From: Marinobacter sp. F3R11 | GTDB lineage: Bacteria > Pseudomonadota > Gammaproteobacteria > Pseudomonadales > Oleiphilaceae | DNA length: 64,000 bases | Reading direction: 5' to 3' | NCBI RefSeq assembly: GCF_003318275.1 | Contig: NZ_QOCH01000004.1 | Span: 1-64,000 of the forward strand | Shown here: one piece after another, positions 48,501 through 56,403 of the stretch | Position numbering within the stretch: the stretch's first letter is position 1 | Layout: every line of letters begins with the position of its first letter | Made by a program: the position numbers and the translations under genes | The notes under the pieces: generated by a model | Seen by the model: the letters and a program-made list of their open reading frames with translations, nothing else | Databases searched by the model: none | Told to the model about the DNA's origin: nothing

Positions 48501-49808
48501 ATCAGTAACGTCTATCCGTTCACCACTGGCATCGTCAAAAACAAGATCATTATCTAGATCCCACTCCCACGCAGTGAGTTTATCGGCTGGTTGATTCGGC
48601 TCGCTAAGCCCGTCATCAGGGTTTACTGAGCCAGAACCATCAACATACCAGGGCTGGGTTTGTGGACAGAATAAATAGGGACCGCCTGCGTTCGCAGTTG
48701 GTTGTAAGGGAGGTGTATCTACATCGATAATCACGCGGGCGGTTTCAACCAGTGGTGTCTGGCTATCATCGGTTACACGAAGCGTAACCGGGTATTGCCC
48801 GAGTTCAGGAAAGCTGGTTGTTAAAACCGGCCCTTCAGCATCATAGATGCCGTCATCATCGAGATCCCATTCCCAGCGGACGATTGAGCTGCCATCATTC
48901 TGATGAAACGAGCCTGTTCCATCCAGGGTAATAACCTCACCTGCTACCGCAGGATTGGGAGTAGCCTGAACAACTGCGACCAGGTCACCCGTAGGTCTCT
49001 GGCTAAGGATCTCTTCTACTTTGATATCAAGCAAAGCCCGGGTAAAGGACTCCGCATTTGTCCCACCCGAACGCAGAAAATTGAGGTCCCATGCAGCCCC
49101 TCCACTCTCCATCGCCAAGTCAACATAGTGGGCAATGGTATTGCCAGAACCTGACCGTGCAGACGCTCCTTCACAGGTGGTGAACCCACCGTTCCCATCT
49201 GCAACATAGCCGGTTCCTAGACTATCCACCCCCAGAGCACTTGTTCCATCGGCACACAGGACCCGGGCATTAATAACAGCGTTCAACAGAGCGCGGTTCT
49301 CGCTGAGTTTGTCCCTGACCGTCTGATAGGTTATTGAACTTGCAGTGTTGTCTCTGTCTTCATCGGTCGCCAGAATGATGTTAACTGCGGCGCCGTTACG
49401 CTTGGGGTATTCGTCCAGTGCGTATTCAATACCCCTCCACCCATCTTCCGTACCACCGCTTGTTACCAGGCCCGCCGTCGCATCGACAAATGCTGAGGCT
49501 GAACCCAGTTTTTCACCACCTACAAGCAATGAACGTGGTACAACGCTTGAACTACCGTACCCGACCAGTCCGTAAAGATTCTCGAGCGCCTCATTGCCAA
49601 TGCCGTACTGCTTCAGGTTTTCGTCAAGGAGCGGAATCATTTCACCGATCCAGCGTTGCTCACCAGACATCGATCCGGACTCATCGATCACCACCAATAC
49701 GTCAGCCGCTAACGGAGCCTGACTGGCCATTGCATGGGGAGAGGACAAAAGGTGTGAACCAGCCAAAAGCACGCCAGTGAAATAAGCGAGGCAAAAGCTC
49801 CGTTTCAT
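45549..49808 (-). CDS. Large secreted vWA / PKD / Fn3 protein with nine tandem Ig-like repeats
   Basis: A 1419-residue exported protein. After the signal peptide (1-29) comes a von Willebrand A domain with the metal site DESGS (42-46) and a later LATDEDRDN. Two PKD-like domains follow (about 278-363 and 370-480), then a fibronectin III-like domain (about 490-573). Nine tandem repeats of about 91 residues run from residue 582 to about 1400, each with NxxPxI, ATDPD, GMxID and WTP landmarks (putative Ig/cadherin-like, He_PIG). No anchor is visible, though the C-terminus carries cysteines. Probably a calcium-dependent surface or matrix protein. AAGGGA precedes the start. Confidence 0.82.
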   Translation of the reverse strand: MKRSFCLAYFTGVLLAGSHLLSSPHAMASQAPLAADVLVVIDESGSMSGEQRWIGEMIPLLDENLKQYGIGNEALENLYGLVGYGSSSVVPRSLLVGGEKLGSASAFVDATAGLVTSGGTEDGWRGIEYALDEYPKRNGAAVNIILATDEDRDNTASSITYQTVRDKLSENRALLNAVINARVLCADGTSALGVDSLGTGYVADGNGGFTTCEGASARSGSGNTIAHYVDLAMESGGAAWDLNFLRSGGTNAESFTRALLDIKVEEILSQRPTGDLVAVVQATPNPAVAGEVITLDGTGSFHQNDGSSIVRWEWDLDDDGIYDAEGPVLTTSFPELGQYPVTLRVTDDSQTPLVETARVIIDVDTPPLQPTANAGGPYLFCPQTQPWYVDGSGSVNPDDGLSEPNQPADKLTAWEWDLDNDLVFDDASGERIDVTDQFAGMGTGDYLIRLKATDNTANAFPSSGQPNLSDISVTQVRIRDASDAACNCLTDLAARAKMTKVQLTWSDSGAPAYAIYRSEQQGGPYTQIATTDNRYSTYLDTGLELNTTYYYAVSELGTDGRPTCRSREVSATPSARRLNASNRPPEIHSTPIVSAVEGELYQYLVEATDPDSRDTIEFNLQVAPSGMVIDATGNIQWTPVNAQVGEQTVVVRVSDIQGEFDEQVFTISVTNVNQAPRIVSNPETSATERESYSYQVQAIDPDFGDILSYQLINGPAGMELDSSSGLVSWIPQDGQAGVQVVTIRVADAAGEIDTQSFEVSVRERNHLPVISSEPVGEGSVAAEYRYQVQATDLNADDELTYALGEFPEGMIISPLTGEITWTPVAGQEGVHSVSVIVSDSRGASSSQNFQVLITEQNFAPVFTTDSLPDATEGQSYSFMLTATDPNENETLTFSLVSGPSNLQIDPASGEIAWLPVSAQVGENPISVRVTDSHGLYDQVDYVLNVINANRAPEIISTPSLTVSVGQSFEYQVVATDDSGADLEYRLIEGPSGLSMSSGGLITWMPEASDVGANRITIQVVDQDGASDIQDFSLQVTTGNQSPVIESIPSTATRAGQPYYYTVSATDADGDSLTYSLTQAPVGMVISSAGQVSWTPTTEQVGAHGVTISVTDGKGGSATQSFMLEVTGSNAAPSIVSSPLSPAVVGEVYLYAVVATDPEGLPLTYALVTAPGGMTIDESTGEVQWQPLASQIGSHPVAIRVEDSAGASVTQSFTLTVIEKNAAPVIESNPPVSGLVGEPYLHTFQASDEDGDSLSWSLVSGPEGMSLDAVTGALSWTPTTYQAGSQEFIVTVTDSKATVGKTYIVMIGGDVAPPRLGNKPKDVAEVGKPYVYQVIAIDADGYTADVKIVSAPDGMVLSDEQGTPTISWTPSEGDCVKSVTLELQDVFGRTAEVSWDIQVLAAPKKLNRIQCSAQSQACGG
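45606..48065 (-). repeat. Nine tandem approx. 273-bp coding repeats
   Basis: These are the DNA of the nine Ig-like units in the vWA protein. They are clearly homologous at protein level, but the DNA copies have diverged, so this is an old protein-domain array and not a recent expansion. Repeat 9 is the most divergent. Confidence 0.8.
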
Positions 49809-49855
49809 GTTAATCCCTTGTTCTATATCTTTCTGAAATTAGTCGATCTGCATAA

Positions 49856-49873
49856 TTCTGGTTCCCACCAGAA
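49856..49873 (-). other. Small hairpin after the PEP-CTERM gene
   Basis: TTCTGGT and ACCAGAA form a 7-bp perfect stem with a 4-base loop, just past the stop of the PEP-CTERM gene and before the vWA gene. There is no T run, so it is more likely an attenuating or processing hairpin than a full terminator. Confidence 0.35.
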
Positions 49874-49877
49874 ACAA

Positions 49878-50564
49878 CTACCTGGGAAACCGGGAAAAAG
49901 TGAGGCCGACAAGGCCAAGCAGCAGGAGAGCTAGAGAGGATGGCTCCGGCACTGAAACCGGAACGCTACTACTGATATTCAACTCGCCCCAAAAATAGAT
50001 GGACTGATCAACGTCAGCGCCAAGATCGCTGTGGGAAAGGTAAAAGCCGTCTAATGGGGCAGTTTCACTGGTGAACAACGAAAGCTCTGCACTTTCATTT
50101 TCCAAAAGCTCAAAGCTCCAGCCTAAAGCGAAGGAGACATCATCTGGCGCGGACTGAGGCAGGAAATTTGCATTGCTGAGAGAGTCATCAAGAAAGTTAT
50201 CGTAGATTGTGCCAAACACGAAACCTGGCTCATCAATCTGCCAGCTTTGACCTGAAACCGGGGTTCCTGTAGCACTGCCAAACTCATTGAAATAAGTATT
50301 GCTGCTCGCCGCAATTTCGAAATCGAAAAAAGCAAGCAGCGAATGAGAACCCGGGGAAGAAAATGCGAAATCCAGTGTTCCTAGTCCTGTCTCGCTATCC
50401 AGACTGCCGGAACCCGGTAAGTCGTCGCCGGCAAAATACTCGGAAACATTACCGTCAATATTAAACGCCCATTCGTTGAGCTGAATAGCTGAAGCAGAAA
50501 CACCGGTTGGAAGCAAAATCACGACGAGTGAAAGGGGAATCCATCGAAAAAATGAGACTAACAT
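49878..50564 (-). CDS. PEP-CTERM sorting domain protein
   Basis: A 228-residue secreted protein with a signal peptide (ending VSASA) and the C-terminal PEP-CTERM signal: VPEPSS, a hydrophobic helix LALLLLGLVGLTF and a basic end FSRFPR. Such proteins are sorted and cleaved by an exosortase, which would have to be encoded elsewhere. The body is rich in Ser, Asp and Phe with low Cys, a typical extracellular matrix-associated type, but no domain is recognised. AGGAG at 5-bp spacing supports the start. It lies 70 bp upstream of the vWA gene on the same strand. Confidence 0.85.
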   Translation of the reverse strand: MLVSFFRWIPLSLVVILLPTGVSASAIQLNEWAFNIDGNVSEYFAGDDLPGSGSLDSETGLGTLDFAFSSPGSHSLLAFFDFEIAASSNTYFNEFGSATGTPVSGQSWQIDEPGFVFGTIYDNFLDDSLSNANFLPQSAPDDVSFALGWSFELLENESAELSLFTSETAPLDGFYLSHSDLGADVDQSIYFWGELNISSSVPVSVPEPSSLALLLLGLVGLTFSRFPR

Positions 50565-50702
50565 CCGTACTCCTAACCTCCATGTAGTTTCAAGCTGCCT
50601 GTAATTTTAACAAAAGAAATAAAAAAATAAACAAAAAGTAATTTCTCGTTAACAACTACCAAGAACGGGCGATAGCTATAGCCCTACAAACCCCGCACAC
50701 AA

Positions 50703-50730
50703 ACCAAAACGGGCCCTCAGGGGGCCCGGT
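50703..50730 (-). terminator. Terminator of the choice-of-anchor I gene
   Basis: On the minus strand CGGGCCC pairs with GGGCCCG around a CCTGA loop, followed by TTTTGGTTT. The 7-bp all-GC stem lies 27 bp past the stop codon of the gene at 50757. Confidence 0.8.
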
Positions 50731-50756
50731 AAAGAAATGTCTGCAGAAAACCTGAA

Positions 50757-52421
50757 TCAGTTTGCTGACAGCTCGATCACATCAATACCATACAGAGTAG
50801 TGGTTCCGCTCACTTCATTACCCACTGCAAGTACAGGTTTACCATTCGGGCTCTCACTCCCTGGGATAAAGACCATGCCTTCTGGCCCCAGGTCGCCGGC
50901 CAGTCCATTCTCGAGATCAGTCTGTGACGCGGAGAAATCCCGGTTGTTCAGGTATTGCACGAACTCAGGGTTCTGCGGATTTGTCACGTTGTACACCATG
51001 ATTCCGCCGACTCGCTCAAGGCCGATGAAGGCAAAAGTCTGGCCATTAATCTGGCCTACAGTAATAGCTTCAGGCTCAGGCCCTTTGTCATCTGAACGGT
51101 CATCAAAGGAGTTTTCGTCGTTGCTGCTGTTGAAGTTGTCGGGGATCAGGCTGGCAATAATGCGTTCGAACTCACTACCACTGTCGAATACCTGAGTACC
51201 ATCCGCTGACCAGATCGAAAACGAACGCGCTCCATAGGCGTAAAGTTCCTCGTACACGCAGGTGGTTTCCACGACTGCAGGATCACTTGGATCGCAGGAG
51301 CTGCCATATCCCAGCGTAGAGGTAACATTCAGACGCCCGATGCTGGCATCGTCCTGAAGCTCCGCCGCATTCGGAAATGCAGTTGCATCAAGGGTCAGAT
51401 CGCCAATCCGGAATTCTTCAGTAAAGCCGTCATAATCCCGCGAATCACCCTCGTTGGCGGTGATGTAATAGGTTTTACCGTTGTAACCGTAACTTGCGAT
51501 AGCATCCGGGTTGTACATCCCGAACACCGGCCAGTTACGGATATTGATACCATTATCGCGGTTGCTGGCATCCAGTTCGTTGCCAAGAATACTGTGGTTT
51601 TTGAACCCAAGCGGAATGATGGCGGTAATTTCGCCTGCAGTGATATCCAGCTCAGCTACGGCATTGTTTTCCTGAAGTGCAACCCAGGCTGTTTTGTTAT
51701 CCAGGGATACAGCAATGTATTCCGGCTCCATATCCTGAGCCACACTGGCTCCCGGCCCGAATACACGTACGCCCTCAGCCATCAGAGCCGCACGATCAGT
51801 ATTAAACGCGGTGAAACCGGCAGTGGTTACCGTTGCAGCGCTGGCGCCATTGGAAAGATCGATGATACTGACAGAGCCTTCCGGATCATTCTGGTAGTCA
51901 TCGCTCGGCTCGCCTTCGTTAGCAACCAGGAGGGCCTTGCCATCACGGGTAAATGTAACCATGTCGGGCAAAGCGCCAACCATCACTTCACCCACTTTGT
52001 TCAGGTCAGTAGTGTTATAGAACACCACTTTTCCGTTGTCCTGCTTTACCTGCGCTTCAATGGCTACAGCCACCAGGTCACCGTATACCGCAACACTGTT
52101 TGCGGATGCACCTTCAGCCGTCGCATCGATAGTACCGAGTTTAACCGGAGTTTCCGGATCGTTGATGTCCAGAACGTCTACCGTAGAATCGTTGGCATTC
52201 ACAACGAACAATCGTTGATTCACCGGGTCGTGGGCAACAATCTCCGCCGCGCTTTCATCGAACACACCGCTGGCGTAGGTACCCAGCACATTCAGTTCAA
52301 TAAGCGACTGACTGATGCCAGCTGCTCCGTCAGCACCGTCAGCACCATCGTCTGTGCAGCCCGCAAGTGTGATGATAGAACCCGAAATGGCGAATGCCAG
52401 AAGAGATTTGTGAAATACCAT
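50757..52421 (-). CDS. Choice-of-anchor I family lipoprotein, probable beta-propeller
   Basis: A 554-residue exported protein. The signal peptide ends in LAGC (lipobox), followed by a short collagen-like linker (GADGADGAAG). The rest is made of propeller-like repeats with VVNANDSTVDVLDINDP, VANEGEPSDDYQNDPEGSVSI, YITANEGDSRDYDGFTEEFR and a C-terminal GPEGMVFIPGSESPNGKPVL. This is the family labelled choice-of-anchor I, related to secreted phosphatase-like proteins. Activity is not established. Three Pho-box repeats upstream indicate phosphate regulation. A terminator follows. Confidence 0.85.
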   Translation of the reverse strand: MVFHKSLLAFAISGSIITLAGCTDDGADGADGAAGISQSLIELNVLGTYASGVFDESAAEIVAHDPVNQRLFVVNANDSTVDVLDINDPETPVKLGTIDATAEGASANSVAVYGDLVAVAIEAQVKQDNGKVVFYNTTDLNKVGEVMVGALPDMVTFTRDGKALLVANEGEPSDDYQNDPEGSVSIIDLSNGASAATVTTAGFTAFNTDRAALMAEGVRVFGPGASVAQDMEPEYIAVSLDNKTAWVALQENNAVAELDITAGEITAIIPLGFKNHSILGNELDASNRDNGINIRNWPVFGMYNPDAIASYGYNGKTYYITANEGDSRDYDGFTEEFRIGDLTLDATAFPNAAELQDDASIGRLNVTSTLGYGSSCDPSDPAVVETTCVYEELYAYGARSFSIWSADGTQVFDSGSEFERIIASLIPDNFNSSNDENSFDDRSDDKGPEPEAITVGQINGQTFAFIGLERVGGIMVYNVTNPQNPEFVQYLNNRDFSASQTDLENGLAGDLGPEGMVFIPGSESPNGKPVLAVGNEVSGTTTLYGIDVIELSAN

Positions 52422-52477
52422 AGCTGCCCCTAAACCTTAAATGTGTTTGCATTTCCGACACATATTAGAGCGGGATA

Positions 52478-52506
52478 ATGACAATTCTGAGACACTTTTG
52501 AGACAG
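52478..52506 (-). promoter_or_regulatory. Triple Pho-box repeat (PhoB site)
   Basis: Read on the minus strand, three direct repeats CTGTCTC, GTGTCTC and TTGTCAT occur at exact 11-bp intervals with 4-bp A-rich spacers between them. This is the geometry of PhoB binding (7-bp units with 4-bp AT spacers). The group lies 57-85 bp before the start of the lipoprotein gene at 52421. Confidence 0.65.
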
Positions 52507-52546
52507 CTTTATGCCCTGCGAAACCCTGGCTCAAGGGGAGAAATAA

Positions 52547-52792
52547 ATGCAACCACGCCCCTTCACATTTTATTTCCCGGGTTTTCTTCGCGCCCACTTG
52601 TGGAACCCGGCAAAAGCTTATAGATTGACGAAAGCGGCCGAAGTGCTGCTCTTCCTTTTTATTATCAGATACAACGCAACAGGTGAGCCTGTGAGAATGC
52701 TTTTCTCAGAGACCATTCCTTTCTACCGTTTCAGTGTCCGCAAACAGGCAGACACTGCTGGTGTGTTGTTCGCCTTTCTCTTTTCTCGCTGA
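52547..52792 (+). CDS. Doubtful small ORF
   Basis: An 81-residue frame with a good ribosome-binding site (AAGGGGAG, 8 bp before the ATG). Composition is rich in Phe, Leu and Arg, with no recognised domain, and it lies in otherwise non-coding sequence. It may be a small membrane peptide or a chance frame. Confidence 0.2.
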   Translation: MQPRPFTFYFPGFLRAHLWNPAKAYRLTKAAEVLLFLFIIRYNATGEPVRMLFSETIPFYRFSVRKQADTAGVLFAFLFSR

Positions 52793-52868
52793 ATCCGCTT
52801 ATAGAACGCCGGATTCGGCGTTTGAATCCAGATAGTTCATATCACAAACGCATTTTTGGGAGTTTACT

Positions 52869-53252
52869 ATGGCTGACATGCCGCCAATACTGGTTGCTGA
52901 AGAAGATTTTAACCGCTTAACAACCCTGATCGAAAAACAGGGTGATTCAGATATTGCTGAGGGCCTGGATGACGAACTGAGCCGTGCCACTCTTGTTCCG
53001 CTCGCAGAAATGCCGGAACACGTAGTAACCATGAACTCAAAGGTTCGGTTTAAAAATGAGGATAGCGGCCAGGAACAGGAACTGACGCTGGTGTATCCCC
53101 ATGAAGTGGGCAGCGGAGACGGCAAGATTTCTATTCTTGCGCCGGCAGGTTCTGCTCTGCTCGGGCTTTCGGTAGGCGATTCCATTGAGTGGCCAATCCG
53201 TGGCCGCAACAATATTCATCTCAAGATTATCAATGTTACCCGGCAGGGCTGA
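52869..53252 (+). CDS. rnk: Regulator of nucleoside diphosphate kinase Rnk
   Basis: A 127-residue cytoplasmic protein with the GreA/GreB-like C-terminal domain (VTMNSKVRFKNEDSG, LTLVYPHEV, SILAPAGSALLGLSVGDSIEWP). It lacks the long coiled coil of Gre factors. Rnk binds RNA polymerase near the secondary channel and affects nucleoside diphosphate kinase and alginate levels in Pseudomonas. GGGAG precedes the ATG. It is convergent with the chemoreceptor gene, 54 bp away. Confidence 0.93.
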   Translation: MADMPPILVAEEDFNRLTTLIEKQGDSDIAEGLDDELSRATLVPLAEMPEHVVTMNSKVRFKNEDSGQEQELTLVYPHEVGSGDGKISILAPAGSALLGLSVGDSIEWPIRGRNNIHLKIINVTRQG

Positions 53253-53306
53253 GTACGGGGCAATAAATGCGAGGGCGGGCCCGAAAAGGCCGCCCTGCTA
53301 TCTTCC

Positions 53307-54920
53307 TCACTTGTTCAGGCGGAACTGCTCTATGGTTTCTCTGAGGGCCTCTGCCATCATAAGCAGCTCACCCGCAATATCCGCCGTTTCCTGCGCATCC
53401 GTTGACGTTTGCTCTGCAGAACGACTGATTTCAATTACATTCTGATTGATGGCTTCTGACACATCGCTCTGCTCATTCGCAGCGCTTTCCATCTCCTGAT
53501 TGAGAGCGGTAATTTCCCGAACAGCGGAGGCGATGTTCTGTAGCTCGGATTCTACTTTCAAGATGGCTTCAACCTGATAGCCCGCCATATCCGACGCGTG
53601 GCGCATGGTAGCTACACAATCGACTACCTCGCTTTTAAGCCCGTTGATCGTTTCCCGGATTTCTTCTGTGGAAACCTGGGTGCGAGATGCCAGCGCACGA
53701 ACTTCATCAGCAACTACAGAGAAGCCACGCCCCTGCTCTCCTGCTCTGGCGGCCTCTATAGCCGCATTAAGCGCAAGCAGATTCGTTTGCTCGGCGATAT
53801 TGGAGATTTCTTCCAGCATGCCCGCCATCCGGCCGGTGCGCTCGTTCAGATCAGCGATTCGCCTGGCACCGCCCTGCACTTCGGTATTTAACGCTTCAAT
53901 ACCCTCCACTGCAGCTCTCGCAAGGCTCTCACCGCTGCTGGCTGACTCTGCGGTTTCTTCTGATTTGCGAGATGTGTGGTTGGCGTTTCCGCGCACCTGG
54001 ACGGCAGAAGCAGCCATTTCCGTGGTTGCACTGGCAACCTGATCCGTATTGTCCCTCTGCGCCATCACTTCATGGCCTGTCGTGTCCGCCTTTTCTGCAA
54101 TACGACGGGCTGCCTGCTCCACCTGTGCAGCGTTATCCATGACCGTATGCATGCTGTCCCGGATTTTCGCCATCATGCGGTTGAACGCCAGAGACACAGA
54201 ACCGATTTCATCGTTGCGGGTCACATCCAGCTCAAGCGTAAGATCAGAGTTTCCCGAAATCTCATCCATGCTGGCCTGTAGCCGGCGCAATCTTGAAAAA
54301 ACCAGGCGATTCAAAGCCAGGGCGGTAAGGAAAAACACCACAATAAAAGTAATAACCTGAATACCACCACTCGCCAGCAGCTGCTGACGCAAGCTGTCAT
54401 CACTGTCAGCCAGAGAGTAGTCCACCCGGATTGCACCAAGAACATCACCTTCCTGTGCCTGATGACAACCCAGGCAATTCACACCCTGATAGTTCTCCCG
54501 GGCAATAACCGGATCAATCAGCGTATAAACGCGGCCATCATCATTACTTGAATACTGTTCAATTCGCTCCCCCGCCAGAGCCCTGTTATCAGCAGAATCA
54601 CGCACCTGCTCGGCCTGGGTCCCCTTACCAAACATCCGGTTCAACTGGTCGCTGCGGATCACTCTCACATTCAGCACATCCTCCGGGGCCATCACTTTGT
54701 CCCGAAGCACATCACGGTTGCCAATCGTGCCGGTCACCATCATGGTATTCAGGCCATCAAAATAGGACTTGGCAAGGCCTTCCACATATTTGTGGCTGAA
54801 CTCTTCCATATGATCACGCTGGGCGTTCGCGCTGTATAGCACGGTGAATACCAGAATAAGTGAAAACCCGGTTGCCAAAGCAGCGAGTAACAGAAAGCGG
54901 ATTGAGTATTGTTTTTTCAT
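53307..54920 (-). CDS. Methyl-accepting chemotaxis protein with periplasmic heme-c motif
   Basis: A 537-residue chemoreceptor. TM1 is at about residues 8-30, then a periplasmic sensor domain (DUF3365/Tll0287-like) containing CLGCH at 149-153, the c-type heme attachment motif. TM2 is at about 186-206, then HAMP, then a methyl-accepting signalling domain with the conserved [17 protein letters not shown] hairpin tip. It probably senses redox state or a small gas and signals to CheA/CheW. The start at 54920 is chosen because a FliA promoter overlaps the alternative ATG at 54965. No CheB/CheR-binding tail pentapeptide is seen. Confidence 0.9.
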   Translation of the reverse strand: MKKQYSIRFLLLAALATGFSLILVFTVLYSANAQRDHMEEFSHKYVEGLAKSYFDGLNTMMVTGTIGNRDVLRDKVMAPEDVLNVRVIRSDQLNRMFGKGTQAEQVRDSADNRALAGERIEQYSSNDDGRVYTLIDPVIARENYQGVNCLGCHQAQEGDVLGAIRVDYSLADSDDSLRQQLLASGGIQVITFIVVFFLTALALNRLVFSRLRRLQASMDEISGNSDLTLELDVTRNDEIGSVSLAFNRMMAKIRDSMHTVMDNAAQVEQAARRIAEKADTTGHEVMAQRDNTDQVASATTEMAASAVQVRGNANHTSRKSEETAESASSGESLARAAVEGIEALNTEVQGGARRIADLNERTGRMAGMLEEISNIAEQTNLLALNAAIEAARAGEQGRGFSVVADEVRALASRTQVSTEEIRETINGLKSEVVDCVATMRHASDMAGYQVEAILKVESELQNIASAVREITALNQEMESAANEQSDVSEAINQNVIEISRSAEQTSTDAQETADIAGELLMMAEALRETIEQFRLNK

Positions 54921-54955
54921 AACCGACCGGAGTTCCTCAAAGGTTCTATTTTTTA

Positions 54956-54982
54956 TTGACGGCATTGTGGCGATTAACTTTA
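54956..54982 (-). promoter_or_regulatory. FliA (sigma-28) promoter of the chemoreceptor gene
   Basis: Minus strand TAAAGTTA (plus 54975-54982), exactly 11 bp, then GCCGTCAA (54956-54963). Matches to the TAAAGTTT-N11-GCCGATAA consensus are 7 of 8 and 6 of 8. The expected transcript start near 54948 lies before the ATG at 54920. Confidence 0.75.
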
Positions 54983-55113
54983 TAGATTTGCGTCAATTAT
55001 TTACTGACACAGGTCAGAACGGAGCCTTTCCGCCAAGTGGCCCGAAATGTGCTTCTGCTGTTTAACAGAGCATTTTTTTGGCGCGCCAGTTGTTGGCCAT
55101 GGAGGAAAACATC

Positions 55114-55776
55114 ATGTCACTGCTGACTACCCTGATTCAGGCAAGCACCCGTTTTCAGCAAACACTGGAAAACCGATCAACCGCGGAAGCCGAGGGGCAG
55201 CGGGCCAAAGGGGCCTCGGGGACAGAGACAGTGCAATCTTCCAGCCCCGGTGACGACCGCTTCACGCCTTCCGGCGACTCCCTGAACGATATGGGAAAAC
55301 TGAAATCGCAGAAGCTACCCCTGGCAGATTACAAGCAAACCGTGGGGCAGGATCTTGCCTTTGTAAAGGAGACCTTGCGGCACAAACTTGCCGAATACAA
55401 TCTGAACCCCACTACGGCAGTCAGCGTCAATAAAAATGATAGCGGCAGGATTGAGGTGGGTGGCAAAGTGGCAGAGGAAACCCGCACCCGTATAGAAAAT
55501 GACCTGAACGTGAACAAGAACTTCACAGAGGCCTTCAGCCGGCTGAGCGTAAATGAGCCAACGCTGCACTTCATGGATAATGCAATGAAGCTTAATCAGG
55601 CCTATGGCGTAAATAACTCATTGCTGGACACAATAGTCAGCGAAGACCAGCAATTCAACGGGCTACAGGACCTGGTACACCGTTACGATACCCTTCGGCG
55701 TTCAGCTCCCGTTGATCAGGTCGAAGTTGCAGTAACTCAAGGTTCCTACGCCTTCAACCTGAACACCCGTGCCTGA
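55114..55776 (+). CDS. Hypothetical protein
   Basis: I do not recognise this 220-residue soluble protein. It is Ser/Thr/Asp/Asn-rich in the first 80 residues (STAEAEGQRAKG, then SSSPGDDRFTPSGDSLND) and helical later, with ETLRHKLAEYNLNPTTAVSVN, NDLNVNKNFTEAFSRLSV and the end VTQGSYAFNLNTRA. There is no signal peptide. GGAGGA sits 8 bp before the ATG at 55114, which decides the start over ATGs at 55078 and 55099. It diverges from the chemoreceptor gene; no partner is obvious. Confidence 0.65.
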   Translation: MSLLTTLIQASTRFQQTLENRSTAEAEGQRAKGASGTETVQSSSPGDDRFTPSGDSLNDMGKLKSQKLPLADYKQTVGQDLAFVKETLRHKLAEYNLNPTTAVSVNKNDSGRIEVGGKVAEETRTRIENDLNVNKNFTEAFSRLSVNEPTLHFMDNAMKLNQAYGVNNSLLDTIVSEDQQFNGLQDLVHRYDTLRRSAPVDQVEVAVTQGSYAFNLNTRA

Positions 55777-55779
55777 GCA

Positions 55780-56403
55780 TTATGTCTCGAAAGGGGCCGG
55801 ATCACCCTTGCCAACCCGGGTCACCACAGGTGCATCGCCGGTAAAGTTAACCACAGTGGTAGGCTCCATTCCGCAGAAACCGCCATCAATAATGAGATCC
55901 AGCTCATGCTCCAGCGTATCCCGGATATCGTAGGGATCAGTCATTGGCTCAGTCTCGCCCGGCAAAATCAGTGTACTACTCATAATGGGCTCGCCCAGCT
56001 CACCCAGAAGCGCCTGAGCGATCGCATTATCAGGCACCCTCACGCCAATCGTACGCCTCTTGGGGTGCAGCAACCTTCGAGGCACTTCGCTCGTAGCATC
56101 CAGAATGAACGTATAAGGCCCCGGCGTGAATGTTTTAAGCAGCCGGTACTGGGTATTGTCTACTTTCGCATAGACTCCGATATCCGAGAGGTCCCTGCAC
56201 ACCAGGGTAAAGTTATGCTTGTCATCCAGTTTACGAATCCGCTTGATCTTGTCAGCAGCGGGTTTTTCACCCAAATAACAGCCAAGGGCATAACCTGAAT
56301 CGGTGGGGTAGACAATAACACCACCACTGCGGAGAATTTCTACAGCCTGTTTGACCAATCGCTTTTGCGGGTTTTCAGGATGAATCTGAAAAAACTGACT
56401 CAT
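55780..56403 (-). CDS. YciO/YrdC-Sua5 family protein
   Basis: A 207-residue YrdC-fold protein with GGVIVYPTDSGYALGC, the KIKRIRKLDDKHNFTLVCRDLSD segment, TPGPYTFILDATSEVPRRLLHPKRRTIGVRVP and a GFCGMEPTTVVNF C-terminus. This is the YciO branch, related to the TsaC enzymes that make threonylcarbamoyl-AMP for tRNA t6A. Whether YciO itself catalyses this is unsettled. The start at 56403 overlaps the bolA stop (ATGA), so the two are coupled. An upstream in-frame start at 56514 lies inside the bolA gene. Confidence 0.85.
   Translation of the reverse strand: MSQFFQIHPENPQKRLVKQAVEILRSGGVIVYPTDSGYALGCYLGEKPAADKIKRIRKLDDKHNFTLVCRDLSDIGVYAKVDNTQYRLLKTFTPGPYTFILDATSEVPRRLLHPKRRTIGVRVPDNAIAQALLGELGEPIMSSTLILPGETEPMTDPYDIRDTLEHELDLIIDGGFCGMEPTTVVNFTGDAPVVTRVGKGDPAPFET

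Larger units (their letters stand above)
52422..52868. other. Intergenic region between the lipoprotein gene and rnk
   Basis: It holds the Pho boxes at its left end, a doubtful small frame at 52547, a CAGTGTC/GACACTG inverted repeat (52732-52757), and a hairpin AACGCCG-GATT-CGGCGTT (52805-52822) in what is probably the rnk leader. No other feature is seen. Confidence 0.5.

Noticed and set aside
54921..54965. Longer chemoreceptor start at 54965
   Set aside because: The FliA promoter at 54956-54982 overlaps this ATG, and transcripts would begin downstream of it.
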